Positions 23,614 through 32,405 are shown, numbered from the stretch's first letter. The stretch is 36,293 bases of DNA from Candidatus Pullilachnospira stercoravium (GCA_018713585.1 DVON01000185.1:1-36293), one strand, 5' to 3'. Numbers and translations are program-made. The notes: generated by a model from the sequence alone, not told the origin.

Positions 23614-24468
23614 ATGTTGGACCTGATACAAGGCGCGCTGTTCTGGATAGGTAAAATTCCCCAGGATGGCCTGCTGGGATTTTTGTTCCGGCTGATTCTG
23701 GCATTGATCGTCTATGCCATAGGAACAAAGGTGATTGCCTGGCTGTGCCGCATAGTACGCAAGCATCTGCTGAAATACGGGACAGATGAAGCGGCCAAGA
23801 GTTTTGTGATGTCCATCCTGAAGATCAGCCTCCATATTCTTCTGATTATGACGCTGGCAGCGCAGGTGGGTGTGGACAGGACTTCCATCGCCACAGTGCT
23901 GGCTTCCGCCGGAGTGGCAGTCAGCCTGGCATTGAAAGATGGACTTTCCAATTTCGCCAGCGGGCTGATTATTATGTTCCTGAGACCTTTTTCTGTGGGG
24001 GATTATATTATCGAGCATGGAGAAAATAATGAAGGAACAGTGGAAAAAATAGAACTTTATTATACCACGCTGGCCACTACAGACAGCAGAAGAGTGGTGA
24101 TCCCGAATTCTCTGCTGACAGGCAACTGTATCACCAATGTGACAGCTGCCGATAAGCGGAGACTGGAGATCAAGGTGGGAATTTCCTACGATTCCAATTT
24201 ACAGAAAGCCAAGGATATTCTCCGGGAACTGATTCAGGAGGATCCGGAGCTGATGGATCAGGAAGAAAGTCAGATTTATGTGGATTCTCTGGGAGAAAGC
24301 TCAGTGGTTCTGGGTTTGAAATCCTGGGTGAAAACTGAGGAATTCTGGAATACCAAGTGGCGGATGAATGAGCGTATCAAAGAAGCTTTTGACGCCAATG
24401 GTATTCAGATTCCATATCCTCAGCTGGATCTGCGGATCCGGGATATCCCAAAAGAAATAAAGCGGTAA
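23614..24468 (+). CDS. mscS: Small-conductance mechanosensitive channel (MscS family)
   Basis: Membrane channel of 284 aa that opens under membrane tension to release solutes during osmotic down-shock. There are three N-terminal helices; the third is the pore-lining one (LASAGVAVSLALKDGLSNFA), followed by FLRPFSVGDYIIEHGENNEG, the conserved start of the cytoplasmic beta domain, and the vestibule region (RRVVIPNSLLTGNCITNVT). It follows glgB by nine bases with AGAAAGG as a somewhat distant ribosome site, so it is likely co-transcribed. The function is well supported by the family pattern. Confidence 0.92.
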   Translation: MLDLIQGALFWIGKIPQDGLLGFLFRLILALIVYAIGTKVIAWLCRIVRKHLLKYGTDEAAKSFVMSILKISLHILLIMTLAAQVGVDRTSIATVLASAGVAVSLALKDGLSNFASGLIIMFLRPFSVGDYIIEHGENNEGTVEKIELYYTTLATTDSRRVVIPNSLLTGNCITNVTAADKRRLEIKVGISYDSNLQKAKDILRELIQEDPELMDQEESQIYVDSLGESSVVLGLKSWVKTEEFWNTKWRMNERIKEAFDANGIQIPYPQLDLRIRDIPKEIKR

Positions 24469-24481
24469 CCGAAAGAAAGCG

Positions 24482-24521
24482 AAGGACAGGATTCCGGCTA
24501 TGTGGCCGGGGTGCTGTCCTT
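24482..24521 (+). terminator. Weak terminator-like hairpin after mscS
   Basis: AAGGACAG (24482-24489) pairs with CTGTCCTT (24514-24521), with an inner CCGGC/GCCGG stem. Only three T follow, so termination would be partial; the aminotransferase gene starts 27 bases later. Confidence 0.45.
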
Positions 24522-24547
24522 TGCGGGTACAAAGAAAGGAAGAAACT

Positions 24548-25735
24548 ATGATTGCAGAACAGTATAAAGCCATGTTGGGAGCAAAATCGGCCATCCGGGA
24601 GATGGCGGCTTACGGAGCAAAACGGGGAAAGGAAATCGGGCCGGAAAATGTCTTTGATTACAGTCTGGGAAATCCTTCGGTGCCGGTGCCGGAAAAATTT
24701 ACCCGGAAGATGAAGGATCTGCTGGAGAAGGAAAGCCCGGTGGCTCTTCACGGCTACAGTCCCACGCTGGGGATCGATTCCGTCCGGCAGGCGGTGGCGG
24801 ATTCCCTGAATCGCAGATTCGGTATGACCTACGAAAAGGAACACATTTTCATGACCAGCGGCGCGGCGGCGGCTCTGGCCCATGCCTTCCGGGCGGTGAC
24901 GGTGCCGGGGGACTCCATTCTCACCTTCGCCCCGTTTTTCCCGGAATACCGGTTCTATGTGAATCTGACCGGAGCCAGCCTGAAAGTGGTTCCTCCGGAT
25001 CTGACCGGCTTTCAGGTGGATTTTGACAAATTTGCCGACATGGTGACGGAGGATGTGACGGCGGTGCTGATCAATACGCCCAACAATCCGTCAGGAACCG
25101 TTTATACCACAGAAACCATCCGGAAGCTGGCCGCCATTCTGGAGGAGAAGGAGAAAGCGTACGGCCATGAAATCTACCTGATTTCCGACGAGCCCTACCG
25201 GGAGATTGTGTTTGACGGGGTGGACGCCCCCTATGTGGCGAAGTATTACAAAAACACCATTACCTGCTATTCCTTCAGCAAGTCTCTGTCTGTCCCCGGA
25301 GAGCGGATCGGCTATGTGGCGGTTTCTCCGGAATGTGAGCATGCCCGGCTGATTGTGGAAATGTGCGGACAGATTTCCAGAGGCATCGGACATAACTGCC
25401 CGTCCTCCATCATCCAGCTGGCGGTGGCGGACTGCCTGGACGATACCTCCGATCTGTCCGTCTACGAGGAAAACGCCAGGATCCTTTACAGCCGTCTGAC
25501 GGATCTGGGCTTTGAAATCGTAAGGCCCGGCGGAACCTTTTACATGTTCCCGAAAGCGCTGGAGCCGCATTCCCAGGCTTTCTGCCAAAAAGCCATGGAA
25601 GCGGATCTTCTGCTGGTGCCGGGAGATACCTTCGGCTGTCCGGGGTATTTCAGAATCGCCTACTGCATCGATACGGAAAAGGTAGAACGCTCTCTGCCCG
25701 CCTTCGAACGGGTGGCGGCCATGTACCGGAAATAA
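24548..25735 (+). CDS. Class I/II PLP aminotransferase, aspartate-type
   Basis: Aminotransferase of 395 aa of fold type I. The N-terminal region has VFDYSLGNPSVPVP, then HGYSPTLGIDSVRQAVADSL, INTPNNPSGTVYT, LISDEPYREIVFDG, and the PLP lysine in CYSFSKSLSVPGERIGYVAV. The C-terminus has RPGGTFYMFPKALE and the substrate Arg in YFRIAYCIDTEKV. The start at 24548 has AAAGGAAG upstream; an in-frame ATG at 24500 lies inside the hairpin region. The amino-acid substrate is not determined by the sequence; aspartate or an aromatic/branched amino acid is typical for this group. Its gene is followed after 15 bases by the helicase fusion gene. Confidence 0.9.
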   Translation: MIAEQYKAMLGAKSAIREMAAYGAKRGKEIGPENVFDYSLGNPSVPVPEKFTRKMKDLLEKESPVALHGYSPTLGIDSVRQAVADSLNRRFGMTYEKEHIFMTSGAAAALAHAFRAVTVPGDSILTFAPFFPEYRFYVNLTGASLKVVPPDLTGFQVDFDKFADMVTEDVTAVLINTPNNPSGTVYTTETIRKLAAILEEKEKAYGHEIYLISDEPYREIVFDGVDAPYVAKYYKNTITCYSFSKSLSVPGERIGYVAVSPECEHARLIVEMCGQISRGIGHNCPSSIIQLAVADCLDDTSDLSVYEENARILYSRLTDLGFEIVRPGGTFYMFPKALEPHSQAFCQKAMEADLLLVPGDTFGCPGYFRIAYCIDTEKVERSLPAFERVAAMYRK

Positions 25736-25750
25736 TCGGAAAAGGGAAAG

Positions 25751-28700
25751 ATGATGGAAAAAGAAACGAAACAGATTCGTCCCGTTCCGGGACTGTCCAG
25801 GGAGGACGAGGAAGCGCAGCTGTCCAGAATTATCGCTGTGGCCCAGGAGAACCTGGAACGGACCGCGGGGCGCAGCCACGAGCTTGCCGAAGAGCTGCAT
25901 GATCTGATGGAAACGTATGGCGCCAAGGACAAGGAAGCGCTGGCGCTGCTTTTTAACACCCAGTCCCAGATGAAGGAGAATCAGCGGGATCTGATCCGGT
26001 GCCGGAAGGCCAGAAAAAAACCGTATTTCGGAAGAATTGACTTCCGGGACGCCCGTATCCGCCAGACGGAATCCTACTATGTGGGAAGGGTGGGGATTTC
26101 CGAAAACGGACAGGAACCGCTGGTGATTGACTGGAGAGCCCCGGTGGCCTCCGTTTATTACGAAAATTCTCTGGGCCCCTGCAGGTATACGGTGAAAAAC
26201 GAGGGTGTCTTTGAGATCGATCTGAAACGGAAGCGTACCTATGAGATTGCGGACGACAAACTGAAGGATTTTTACGACTCCGATGTGGTGGCCAACGATG
26301 AGTTGCTGAACAAATACCTGGCCCGGAACAAAAAAGCGGTGCTGGGGGAGATTATTGCCACCATACAGAAGGAGCAGAACGCCATTATCCGCAAATCCCC
26401 CAAGACCAATGTGATTGTGCAGGGTGTGGCCGGTTCGGGAAAGACCACCGTGGCCATGCACCGGATTTCCTATATCCTGTACAATTATGAGGAATTCAGG
26501 CCGGAGGATTTCTACATCATCGGAAGCAACCGGATTCTGCTGAATTATATCACCAGCGTTCTGCCGGAGCTGGATGTGTACGGCGTCTCCCAGATGACCA
26601 TGGAGCAGCTGTTTGTGCGGCTTCTCTATGAGGACTGGGACAAGGAGAAATATCAGATCCGGCCGGCGGACAGGAAGGATGCGCGGATCTGCCTGAAAGG
26701 AAGCCTTGCCTGGTTTCGGGATCTGGAAGCCTTCTGCAGAGAATATGAGCTGAGCCAGATTCCCGGAAAAGATATTCACCTGAAAAAGACGGGAGCTCTG
26801 CTGCTTTCCGCCGCCTCCATCCGGCAGTATCTGGAGGAATTTCCCCAGCTGTCCATGCAGACGAAAATCAATATGCTCAACGAACGGCTGCTGGCAAAAC
26901 TGGAAAATGAGCTGTCCGGCAAGTACATTTCCTGTACTCCGGAGGAGAAAAAGGAATTGCAGCGGGCCTGCCGGCAGCATTTCGGGGGAAATGTCTGGAA
27001 AGGATCTGTTTTCCGGGTATATGAGGATTTTCTGAAAGAACAGAAAAGAGAGGGGAAGAGCGTTCCCTTTGAGGAAAATTGTTTTGACGTCTATGATCTG
27101 GCCGCGCTGGCATACCTGTACAAGCGGATCAAGGAGACGGACGGGATCCGGGAGGCCAGCCACGTGATCATTGATGAGGCACAGGATTTCGGCATGATGG
27201 CCTACGGGGCGCTGGCTTACTGCCTGAGAGGCTGCACTTACACCATTATGGGGGATGTGTCCCAGAATATCCATTTCGGATACGGCCTCAATGACTGGAA
27301 GGAGCTGCAGGATCTTATCCTGACGGGAACCTTTGACAGCTTTGAACTGCTGAAAAAAAGTTACCGGAACACGGTGGAGATTTCCGATTTTGCCACGGAA
27401 ATCCTGCGCCACGGAAATTTTTCCATCTATCCGGTGGAGCCCATCAGCCGCCACGGAAGCCCGGTAAAGATCCAGGCCTGCCCGGGCCCGGAGGAAATGC
27501 TTATGGAATCGGTGCGGATTATCCGCGGATGGCAGCAGGAGGACCGGGAGACCATCGCGGTGATCTGCCGGGATCAGGAGGAGGCCGCCATGGTCAGCGC
27601 CCGTCTGGGAGAACATCTGACCCTGGCGGACAGCAATCTGGAGACGGCAGAGTTCGGCAGCGGCATCATGGTGCTGCCGGTGGAATATACCAAAGGTCTG
27701 GAGTTTGACGCGGTGCTGATTTACCATCCCTCACAGGAGCATTATCCCTGTGAGGACGGCTATGTGAAGCTGCTCTATGTGGCTGCCACCCGCGCGCTCC
27801 ACGAGCTGGCGGTGGTGCATCAGGGAGACCTGACCCCTCTGATCGCCGAACCTGTTCCGGAGGAAAAACGGATGCGGTCTCTGGAAGGTATGGCCAAAAA
27901 GCCATTCCGGTTTGAGACAAAAAGGGAGATTACCGACAAGGAGCAGATGGCCCAGGATGTGCTTCAGGGAAATAAGGAACGGGCCATGCGGGATTATCTG
28001 GGCCCGAAGCCCATTGTGGTTTCCGCAAAAGAAGAAACAAAAACGGAAAAAGTGGGGATTCGCAATCGGATAATCCAGCAAAATATCCATAAAAGGGAGA
28101 TTGAAGAAGGAAAACGCGCAGAAAACGCAGCAAAAATGGAGAATACGCAGAAAAAGGGAGGAAAGGAAAGCCGGGAAGTTCCCGTGAATCCTTCCGGCTG
28201 GCAGTTCGGATGCGCGCCGGACAACAGTATGCTTCGCCCCAGAGGCCACGGGCGGATCGATAATTCTGTCCGCATGGTGCGGCGAACGAAGCGTTTTGTA
28301 GAACTGATCAGCAGCTATGGAACCCTGCGGATCTCGCCCCTGGAGGATGCGGTGATCCGGGTGCAGTTTGTGAAAGGCAGGCTTGTACCTTTCGAGGAAG
28401 GATTCTGGAATTATCAGCCGGAGGCGCCCTTATCCTGGACGGCCAGGGAGAACAAAAGTCTGGTGGAGATTGCCACGGGGAAACTGTCGGTGCGGATTGA
28501 TAAGAAAACCGGAGCCATACAGTTTCTGGAAAGAGGAGGCAGGCTGCTTCTGGCAGAGAAGGCGGCGCTGCCCAGGCAGGTGGAGGAGCCGCCGGCCGGT
28601 CAGACCTGGACGTATTTTGACTGGGGAAAGAAAGAAAAGCTCTGGGCTAAGGGACTGCTGGCGCAGGATCTGGATCGGATTGATCAGAAGGCCCGGTATA

Positions 28701-28918
28701 TCAGCTTCGGAGGGAAAAAGCTGCGGATGCCGCTGGTGGTGTCAGAACTGGGCTACGGAATCGGTATTGCCGCGGAAAATACCGTCATGTGCTGCGCGAT
28801 TCCCATGTACGGCCCTTATCTGTACACGGAGGGAAGCGGACAGATTGACTACTACTTCTTTTTCGGGGGCAGCAGCGAGGAGACGCTGAGACTGTATCGG
28901 AAAGTACAGGAAGGATAA
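25751..28918 (+). CDS. HelD-like helicase fused to a GH31 N-terminal-like domain
   Basis: A single unbroken frame of 1055 codons. Residues 1 to about 760 look like HelD, an UvrD/Rep-like motor that clears stalled RNA polymerase: GRIDFRDARIRQTESYYVGR and VIDWRAPVASVYYE early, Walker A QGVAGSGKTTVAMHR near 225-240, Walker B HVIIDEAQDFGMMAYGAL near 471, and helicase motifs GDVSQNIHFGYG, KKSYRNTVEISDFA and EYTKGLEFDAVLIYHP, LYVAATRALHEL. A charged linker (about 760-815) leads to a C-terminal region (about 830-1055) resembling the N-terminal beta-sandwich of family GH31 glycosidases: YGTLRISPLEDAVIRVQF, EIATGKLSVRIDKKTGAIQF, VSELGYGIGIAAENTVM, QIDYYFFFGGSSEETLRLY. The GH31 catalytic barrel is absent, so no hydrolase activity is expected. 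The ATG pair at 25751/25754 has a modest AAAGGGAAAG site. Confidence 0.85.
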   Translation: MMEKETKQIRPVPGLSREDEEAQLSRIIAVAQENLERTAGRSHELAEELHDLMETYGAKDKEALALLFNTQSQMKENQRDLIRCRKARKKPYFGRIDFRDARIRQTESYYVGRVGISENGQEPLVIDWRAPVASVYYENSLGPCRYTVKNEGVFEIDLKRKRTYEIADDKLKDFYDSDVVANDELLNKYLARNKKAVLGEIIATIQKEQNAIIRKSPKTNVIVQGVAGSGKTTVAMHRISYILYNYEEFRPEDFYIIGSNRILLNYITSVLPELDVYGVSQMTMEQLFVRLLYEDWDKEKYQIRPADRKDARICLKGSLAWFRDLEAFCREYELSQIPGKDIHLKKTGALLLSAASIRQYLEEFPQLSMQTKINMLNERLLAKLENELSGKYISCTPEEKKELQRACRQHFGGNVWKGSVFRVYEDFLKEQKREGKSVPFEENCFDVYDLAALAYLYKRIKETDGIREASHVIIDEAQDFGMMAYGALAYCLRGCTYTIMGDVSQNIHFGYGLNDWKELQDLILTGTFDSFELLKKSYRNTVEISDFATEILRHGNFSIYPVEPISRHGSPVKIQACPGPEEMLMESVRIIRGWQQEDRETIAVICRDQEEAAMVSARLGEHLTLADSNLETAEFGSGIMVLPVEYTKGLEFDAVLIYHPSQEHYPCEDGYVKLLYVAATRALHELAVVHQGDLTPLIAEPVPEEKRMRSLEGMAKKPFRFETKREITDKEQMAQDVLQGNKERAMRDYLGPKPIVVSAKEETKTEKVGIRNRIIQQNIHKREIEEGKRAENAAKMENTQKKGGKESREVPVNPSGWQFGCAPDNSMLRPRGHGRIDNSVRMVRRTKRFVELISSYGTLRISPLEDAVIRVQFVKGRLVPFEEGFWNYQPEAPLSWTARENKSLVEIATGKLSVRIDKKTGAIQFLERGGRLLLAEKAALPRQVEEPPAGQTWTYFDWGKKEKLWAKGLLAQDLDRIDQKARYISFGGKKLRMPLVVSELGYGIGIAAENTVMCCAIPMYGPYLYTEGSGQIDYYFFFGGSSEETLRLYRKVQEG

Positions 28919-28953
28919 AACTTTTAAAGAAGGAATCGGGAAACAGGCAGGAC

Positions 28954-28998
28954 GGGACAGGTGTGGCTCATGGAAAGCACACCTGTCCCTGAAATTTT
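28954..28998 (+). terminator. Terminator after the helicase fusion gene
   Basis: GGGACAGGTGTG (28954-28965) pairs perfectly with CACACCTGTCCC (28978-28989). The following bases are T-rich but interrupted (TGAAATTTT). Confidence 0.7.
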
Positions 28999-29055
28999 CA
29001 TGACAAAAGATTGCTGATACCGGGTAGAGTTGAAAATGTTTTTATTGTAGAGCGG

Positions 29056-29994
29056 TTACGGCTTTGGTGGAATTGGCTGATTCTCTTCTTCCTGCGACAG
29101 ACGGATTACAGACTGCAGATCCATGCCCAGGAAATCAGCGATTTCCTGCAGGCTCCTCCCGCGGGAGAGGTTGTGTTCCATGATTCGTTTTAGAGCTGCC
29201 TGTTGGCCCATGGAAACGCCCTTTGTCATGCCCTGTTCCAAACCCTTCTTCATACCCTTCTCCATACCTTTCTCCAGCCCACGGGTTTCTGCGTCTTCCA
29301 TCAGCGAATTGTAATCGCGGAGGGCTTTCTGTCTGGCTTCATATTCCAGGCGTTTTTGTTCATCGGAGCTTAATTTGTCCAGCTCGGTGAAAGCCTCGGC
29401 AAGATATTCATTGTCATGGGTCATGGATTTCAACTCCTCTCTGTTTTTTGCTCCCAGAAAGCGCAACCACTGCAGGAGCGGATCTTCTCCCTCTTTTTTG
29501 GCGGGAAGTTTTTTCAGCTCCAGTATCAGCAGCTCAAAAAGATCTGTGTATTCTTTTCCGGTCTTCCTGTCGCAGAGGCAGATGGAATGAAAGTATTCCT
29601 GATCCTGGGGAATATGTATAAAATTCAGGATACTTACATGAATACATTTTTTCAGCTGTGCATAGGAATCACCGGCCTGAAGCTGTTCCGTGAAAAGCTT
29701 TCCCAGATAGAACAGCGCCCGGGCGTCCCAGTGCGCGAAGCTGAGTACCTGCATTTCCAGATCAATTCGCGTTCCGTCTTCCAACAGCACACTGACATCC
29801 AGAATTCCCAGCTTTTGATCTCCATATTCCCGTCTCAGGGCGGTTGGACGAAGCGTAGTTTTCTGAATCTTGTGGGGAGGAATCTTCAGAAGGGCAGCGA
29901 TAAATCCTTTCCGGACTTTGGGATTATTCATCAGCTCCTTGAAGCACAGATCAACGGTGGGAAGCATAATAAAATCACTGTGTTTATCACTCAT
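29056..29994 (-). CDS. Rpn/PDDEXK-family transposase-like nuclease
   Basis: Protein of 312 aa of the Rpn (recombination-promoting nuclease) or PDDEXK_2 transposase-like family, thought to cut DNA. The nuclease core follows the family pattern: MLPTVDLCFKELMNNPKVRK at the start, GILDVSVLLEDGTRIDLEMQ with the acidic D...ExQ active-site residues, then HWDARALFYLGKLFTEQLQ. The C-terminus has the repeated Lys-Gly-Met stretch (EKGMEKGMKKGLEQGMTKG) usual in this family, and a short helical end LSRGRSLQEIADFLGMDLQ. I use the ATG at 29994, which has AAAGGAG six bases upstream; an in-frame ATG at 30030 lies in a repeat region. The family is spread by horizontal transfer and its copy number varies. Confidence 0.88.
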   Translation of the reverse strand: MSDKHSDFIMLPTVDLCFKELMNNPKVRKGFIAALLKIPPHKIQKTTLRPTALRREYGDQKLGILDVSVLLEDGTRIDLEMQVLSFAHWDARALFYLGKLFTEQLQAGDSYAQLKKCIHVSILNFIHIPQDQEYFHSICLCDRKTGKEYTDLFELLILELKKLPAKKEGEDPLLQWLRFLGAKNREELKSMTHDNEYLAEAFTELDKLSSDEQKRLEYEARQKALRDYNSLMEDAETRGLEKGMEKGMKKGLEQGMTKGVSMGQQAALKRIMEHNLSRGRSLQEIADFLGMDLQSVIRLSQEEENQPIPPKP

Positions 29995-30125
29995 AGCGGC
30001 TCCTTTCCTTGCGTTTGGCCGGAAGGCCATAAAGGTATCCCCTTGCGGGATTTCCTTGACTTCGGCCGAAAGGTCATAAAGGTATCTCCCTGTGGGATTT
30101 CCCTAACCTTGGCCGAAGGGCTCAT
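29991..30125 (-). CDS. Possible 44-codon leader ORF overlapping the Rpn-like gene
   Basis: A minus-strand frame starts at an ATG at 30125 and ends in a TGA that overlaps the ATG of the Rpn-like gene (ATGA), as in translational coupling. The predicted peptide is basic and contains VREIPQGDTFMTFRPKSRK. A near-identical peptide, VKEIPQGDTFMAFRPNARK, is encoded by the next repeat unit in the frame of the Rpn-like gene itself. There is no strong ribosome site. It could be a real leader peptide, or a fragment left by the 47-base duplication. Confidence 0.35.
   Translation of the reverse strand: MSPSAKVREIPQGDTFMTFRPKSRKSRKGIPLWPSGQTQGKEPL
30017..30124. repeat. 47-base tandem repeat ahead of the Rpn-like gene
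   Basis: Two full units (30017-30063 and 30064-30110) match at 38 of 47 positions, and the start of a third (30111-30124) shares the GGCCGAAGG opening. Read on the minus strand the units encode the same peptide in different frames, because 47 is not a multiple of three. Most of the differences within the central peptide stretch fall at synonymous third positions. Confidence 0.8.
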
Positions 30126-30170
30126 TTTCCCGCAAACCGGCAGCAGGAAAGAAACCACTGCTTTATATAT

Positions 30171-30198
30171 ATCATATCACATTTTGCAGATATGTAAA
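30171..30198 (-). promoter_or_regulatory. Possible promoter of the Rpn-like gene
   Basis: On the minus strand TTTACA (30193-30198) and TATGAT (30171-30176) are spaced by 16 bases. The leader of about 165 bases would carry the 47-base repeats and the 44-codon frame. Confidence 0.5.
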
Positions 30199-30626
30199 GA
30201 ATAAAGAAGTGTGATTTCCCAAAAAAGAGCAGAAGAAATACATTCGGACATTTCCTGATGCAGCCGGGGATTATTGAATTGGTAAATGGGATACATACTC
30301 TGAATCGAGTAAAGAACAAATGTGTTGAATGCCTGACGGCAAAAAATGAAGAAAGCAATCTGCAGATTTGTATTCCTGCGGACAGCGCGTACAGGCCTGA
30401 TTTCGTTTGTGCCAGACAGAAAGCTGGCGAAGTGCGGGACCTGCTGCAAAATGGCATCCGCAGAATAGTTAACTTTCTTTCGTATGAAAAGAATAGCATA
30501 AGGAATGGATAATTGCAAGGGGAAGAAAAAATTTACGACTATGAAATCGTATTCCTGGATGTGTTTTTATAATGCGACCTGCTTTTATGAAAACCCTTCG
30601 GTATATACTGCATAACGAAAGGGGAA
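30199..30626. other. AT-richer intergenic stretch with no recognised gene
   Basis: About 430 bases between the Rpn-like and esterase units. Short open frames occur on both strands (for example 30258-30512 on +), but they lack ribosome sites and show no recognisable domain. No RNA gene, hairpin terminator or insertion-sequence end was identified. It may hold decayed coding sequence. Confidence 0.5.
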
Positions 30627-30655
30627 TTCTGCCGAGGCCTGATCTGGTATATAAT
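30627..30655 (+). promoter_or_regulatory. Possible promoter of the interrupted esterase gene
   Basis: TATAAT at 30650-30655 has TTCTGC 17 bases upstream, a weak -35 box. GCAGGAGG lies between it and the ATG at 30686, so expression signals look intact even though the frame is interrupted. Confidence 0.4.
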
Positions 30656-30685
30656 AACAGTCAGAAAGAAGCAGGAGGTAAGCAG

Positions 30686-31738
30686 ATGAGAAAAAGCAGA
30701 CTGCTGGCTGCCGCGATGGCATTGTTGTTTCTGACAGGCTAGGAGGTACCCCCTGAGAATTCGCCGCAGCAGGAAACAGATGCCGTGCGGCAGGAGATTT
30801 CGGAGGATACACAGGAAGAGGTGAAGGAGGATTCCATGAGGGAAGAAACGGGTGTGACCAGCGGCAGCTTTCCGGAGAATCTGGAGCAGATCCCCCAGGA
30901 GTATTTTACCCCGGCACAGCAGGAGGGAACTCTGGTGGAGCTGGAGTATGATACCTATGAGTCCATGTCGTACGAAGAGAAGGACACGGTGCTGCACAAA
31001 CGGGCGATTGTTTATCTGCCCTACGGATATTCGGAGGATACGCCCTACAATGTTTTCTATCTGATGCACGGAGGCTGGAGCGACGAGACCACTTATCTGG
31101 GAACGCCTGATCAGCCCAATGCTTTTAAGTATGTGCTGGACCACGGCATGGAGGATGGGAAAATTCAGCCCATGATCGTGGTATGCCCCACGTACAATAA
31201 TGAAAGTGACACCGACAGTTCCAGCTATTCGCTGGCGCTGCGGCTGACGGAGAATTATCACAGGGAACTGGTCAATGATCTGATACCGGCGGTGGAAGGA
31301 ACTTACAGCACGTACGCGGAGGACACCTCCCCGGAAGGGATCCGGCAGTCCAGGGATCACAGGGCTTTTGCGGGATTTTCCATGGGATCGGTGGCCACAT
31401 GGAGAACCTTTCAGTACTGTCTGGATGAATTCCGCTATTTCATGCCTTCCAGCGGGAGCCTGACCACGGATGGGGAAGTTATGGCATCCATGGTGCGGGA
31501 TTCCGGCCACGATTGGGATGACTTCTTTATTTTCGCGGCGTCCGGCACGTAGGATTTCGCGTATTCCTCATTTAAGGCGCAGATTGAGGCCATGGCCGGC
31601 GCGGACCGGGAGATCTTCCGGGTGGCGGACAATGAGAAGGAGGGCAATTTGTATTTCCTGGAACAGGAAGGCGGAACCCACAGCGGGGAGTATGCCATGG
31701 AATACTTTTATAACGGACTTCGCTGGATCTGGCAGTGA
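30686..31738 (+). pseudogene. Lipoprotein esterase gene interrupted by two in-frame amber codons
   Basis: A 350-codon frame with normal coding content but with TAG at codon 19 (30740-30742) and codon 289 (31550-31552). It has no frameshift and ends in TGA. The N-terminus is a lipoprotein signal, RLLAAAMALLFLTG, and the first TAG sits exactly where the lipobox Cys is expected. The body resembles an alpha/beta-hydrolase esterase (Fes/feruloyl-esterase-like): IVYLPYGYSEDTPYNVFYLM, HGGWSDE, and the nucleophile elbow GFSMGSVATW. The second TAG cuts off the stretch with the likely catalytic His (GGTHSGEYAMEYF). TAG is a normal stop in several neighbouring genes, so it is not generally recoded. Most likely a recent pseudogene; suppression is a less likely alternative. 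Confidence 0.8.
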
Positions 31739-31802
31739 AATCCATAAACAGGCCGGAAAGGACGGGGAACGCCCGGATGGAAGGAAGAGGAAAGGAGATT
31801 TT

Positions 31803-32294
31803 GTGGCTGTATCCGATGCTGACCTTTACTATGTCTCTGTGGATACGGAGGGAGAAATCGGATGGGAATCCGGAACCTTCCGGAATAAGGGGAGAGCTCC
31901 GGCGCATGTCATCGAGGTGCTCACGGAAGCCACATCGCCGGCCTACAAGGCATATCTCCGGGAAACAGGGGTGTCCTATATTGTGGCGGGAAAAGACCGG
32001 CTGGACTGCCAGATGGCCATGGAAAAGCTGTACCGGCTTTTTCATATCGAAAAGTTGCTGATCTGCGGCGGAGGCATGGTGGACTGGAGTTTTCTTCGGG
32101 CTGGTATGGTGGATGAGCTGAGTCTGTTTCTGGCGCCGGTTTCCGATGGAAGCCAGGGAACGGCTTCCCTGTTTTCGCGGATGCCCGGGGAGGAAAACGG
32201 ACAGCCGGTGGAATTTGTGCTGAAAGACATGGAAAAAGTGGGAGAGGGAGGACTGCGCCTGAAGTATCTGGCGAAAAATGCCCGGAAATCCTGA
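31803..32294 (+). pseudogene. Truncated RibD-C/dihydrofolate-reductase-like gene remnant
   Basis: The C-terminal two thirds of a RibD-C/DHFR-like protein: DADLYYVSVDTEGEIGWESG, HVIEVLTEATSPAYKAYLRE, VSYIVAGKDRLDCQMAMEKL, LLICGGGMVDWSFLRAGMVD and ELSLFLAPVSDG. The family normally starts with an N-terminal stretch of roughly 70-100 residues carrying an MSLDG-type motif and nucleotide-contacting residues; this part is missing, and the preceding bases are the esterase end. A GTG at 31803 with AGGAAAGGAG just upstream could still give a 163-residue product. Loss of the 5' part by deletion is the simplest reading. Confidence 0.7.
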
Positions 32295-32345
32295 CGCGCC
32301 CTTCGCGGATTTCCAGTGGAAGGCCGCTGTGTGCCGGCAGAAAAA

Positions 32346-32405
32346 GAGCTCCGCGGGATATGGAAAGATCAAGTGTGATCTGCATATCCCGCGGAGCTCA
32401 TACTT
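32346..32405. terminator. Strong bidirectional terminator between the remnant and proS
   Basis: A perfect 17-pair stem runs from 32346-32362 (GAGCTCCGCGGGATATG) to 32383-32399, with an inner GATCA/TGATC stem. A-rich bases before and T-rich bases after give T-runs on both strands. It ends eight bases before the proS stop codon side. Confidence 0.9.

Noticed and set aside
30258-30512. Open frame of 84 codons on + (and two longer shadow frames on -)
   Set aside because: No ribosome site, no recognisable domain, and several overlapping frames on both strands; treated as non-coding.
30740-31552. Global reassignment of TAG as a sense codon
   Set aside because: At least five intact neighbouring genes (the UgpC-like ATPase, potA, potB, the NhaC-like permease, the NimA-like gene) end in TAG at the expected family length.
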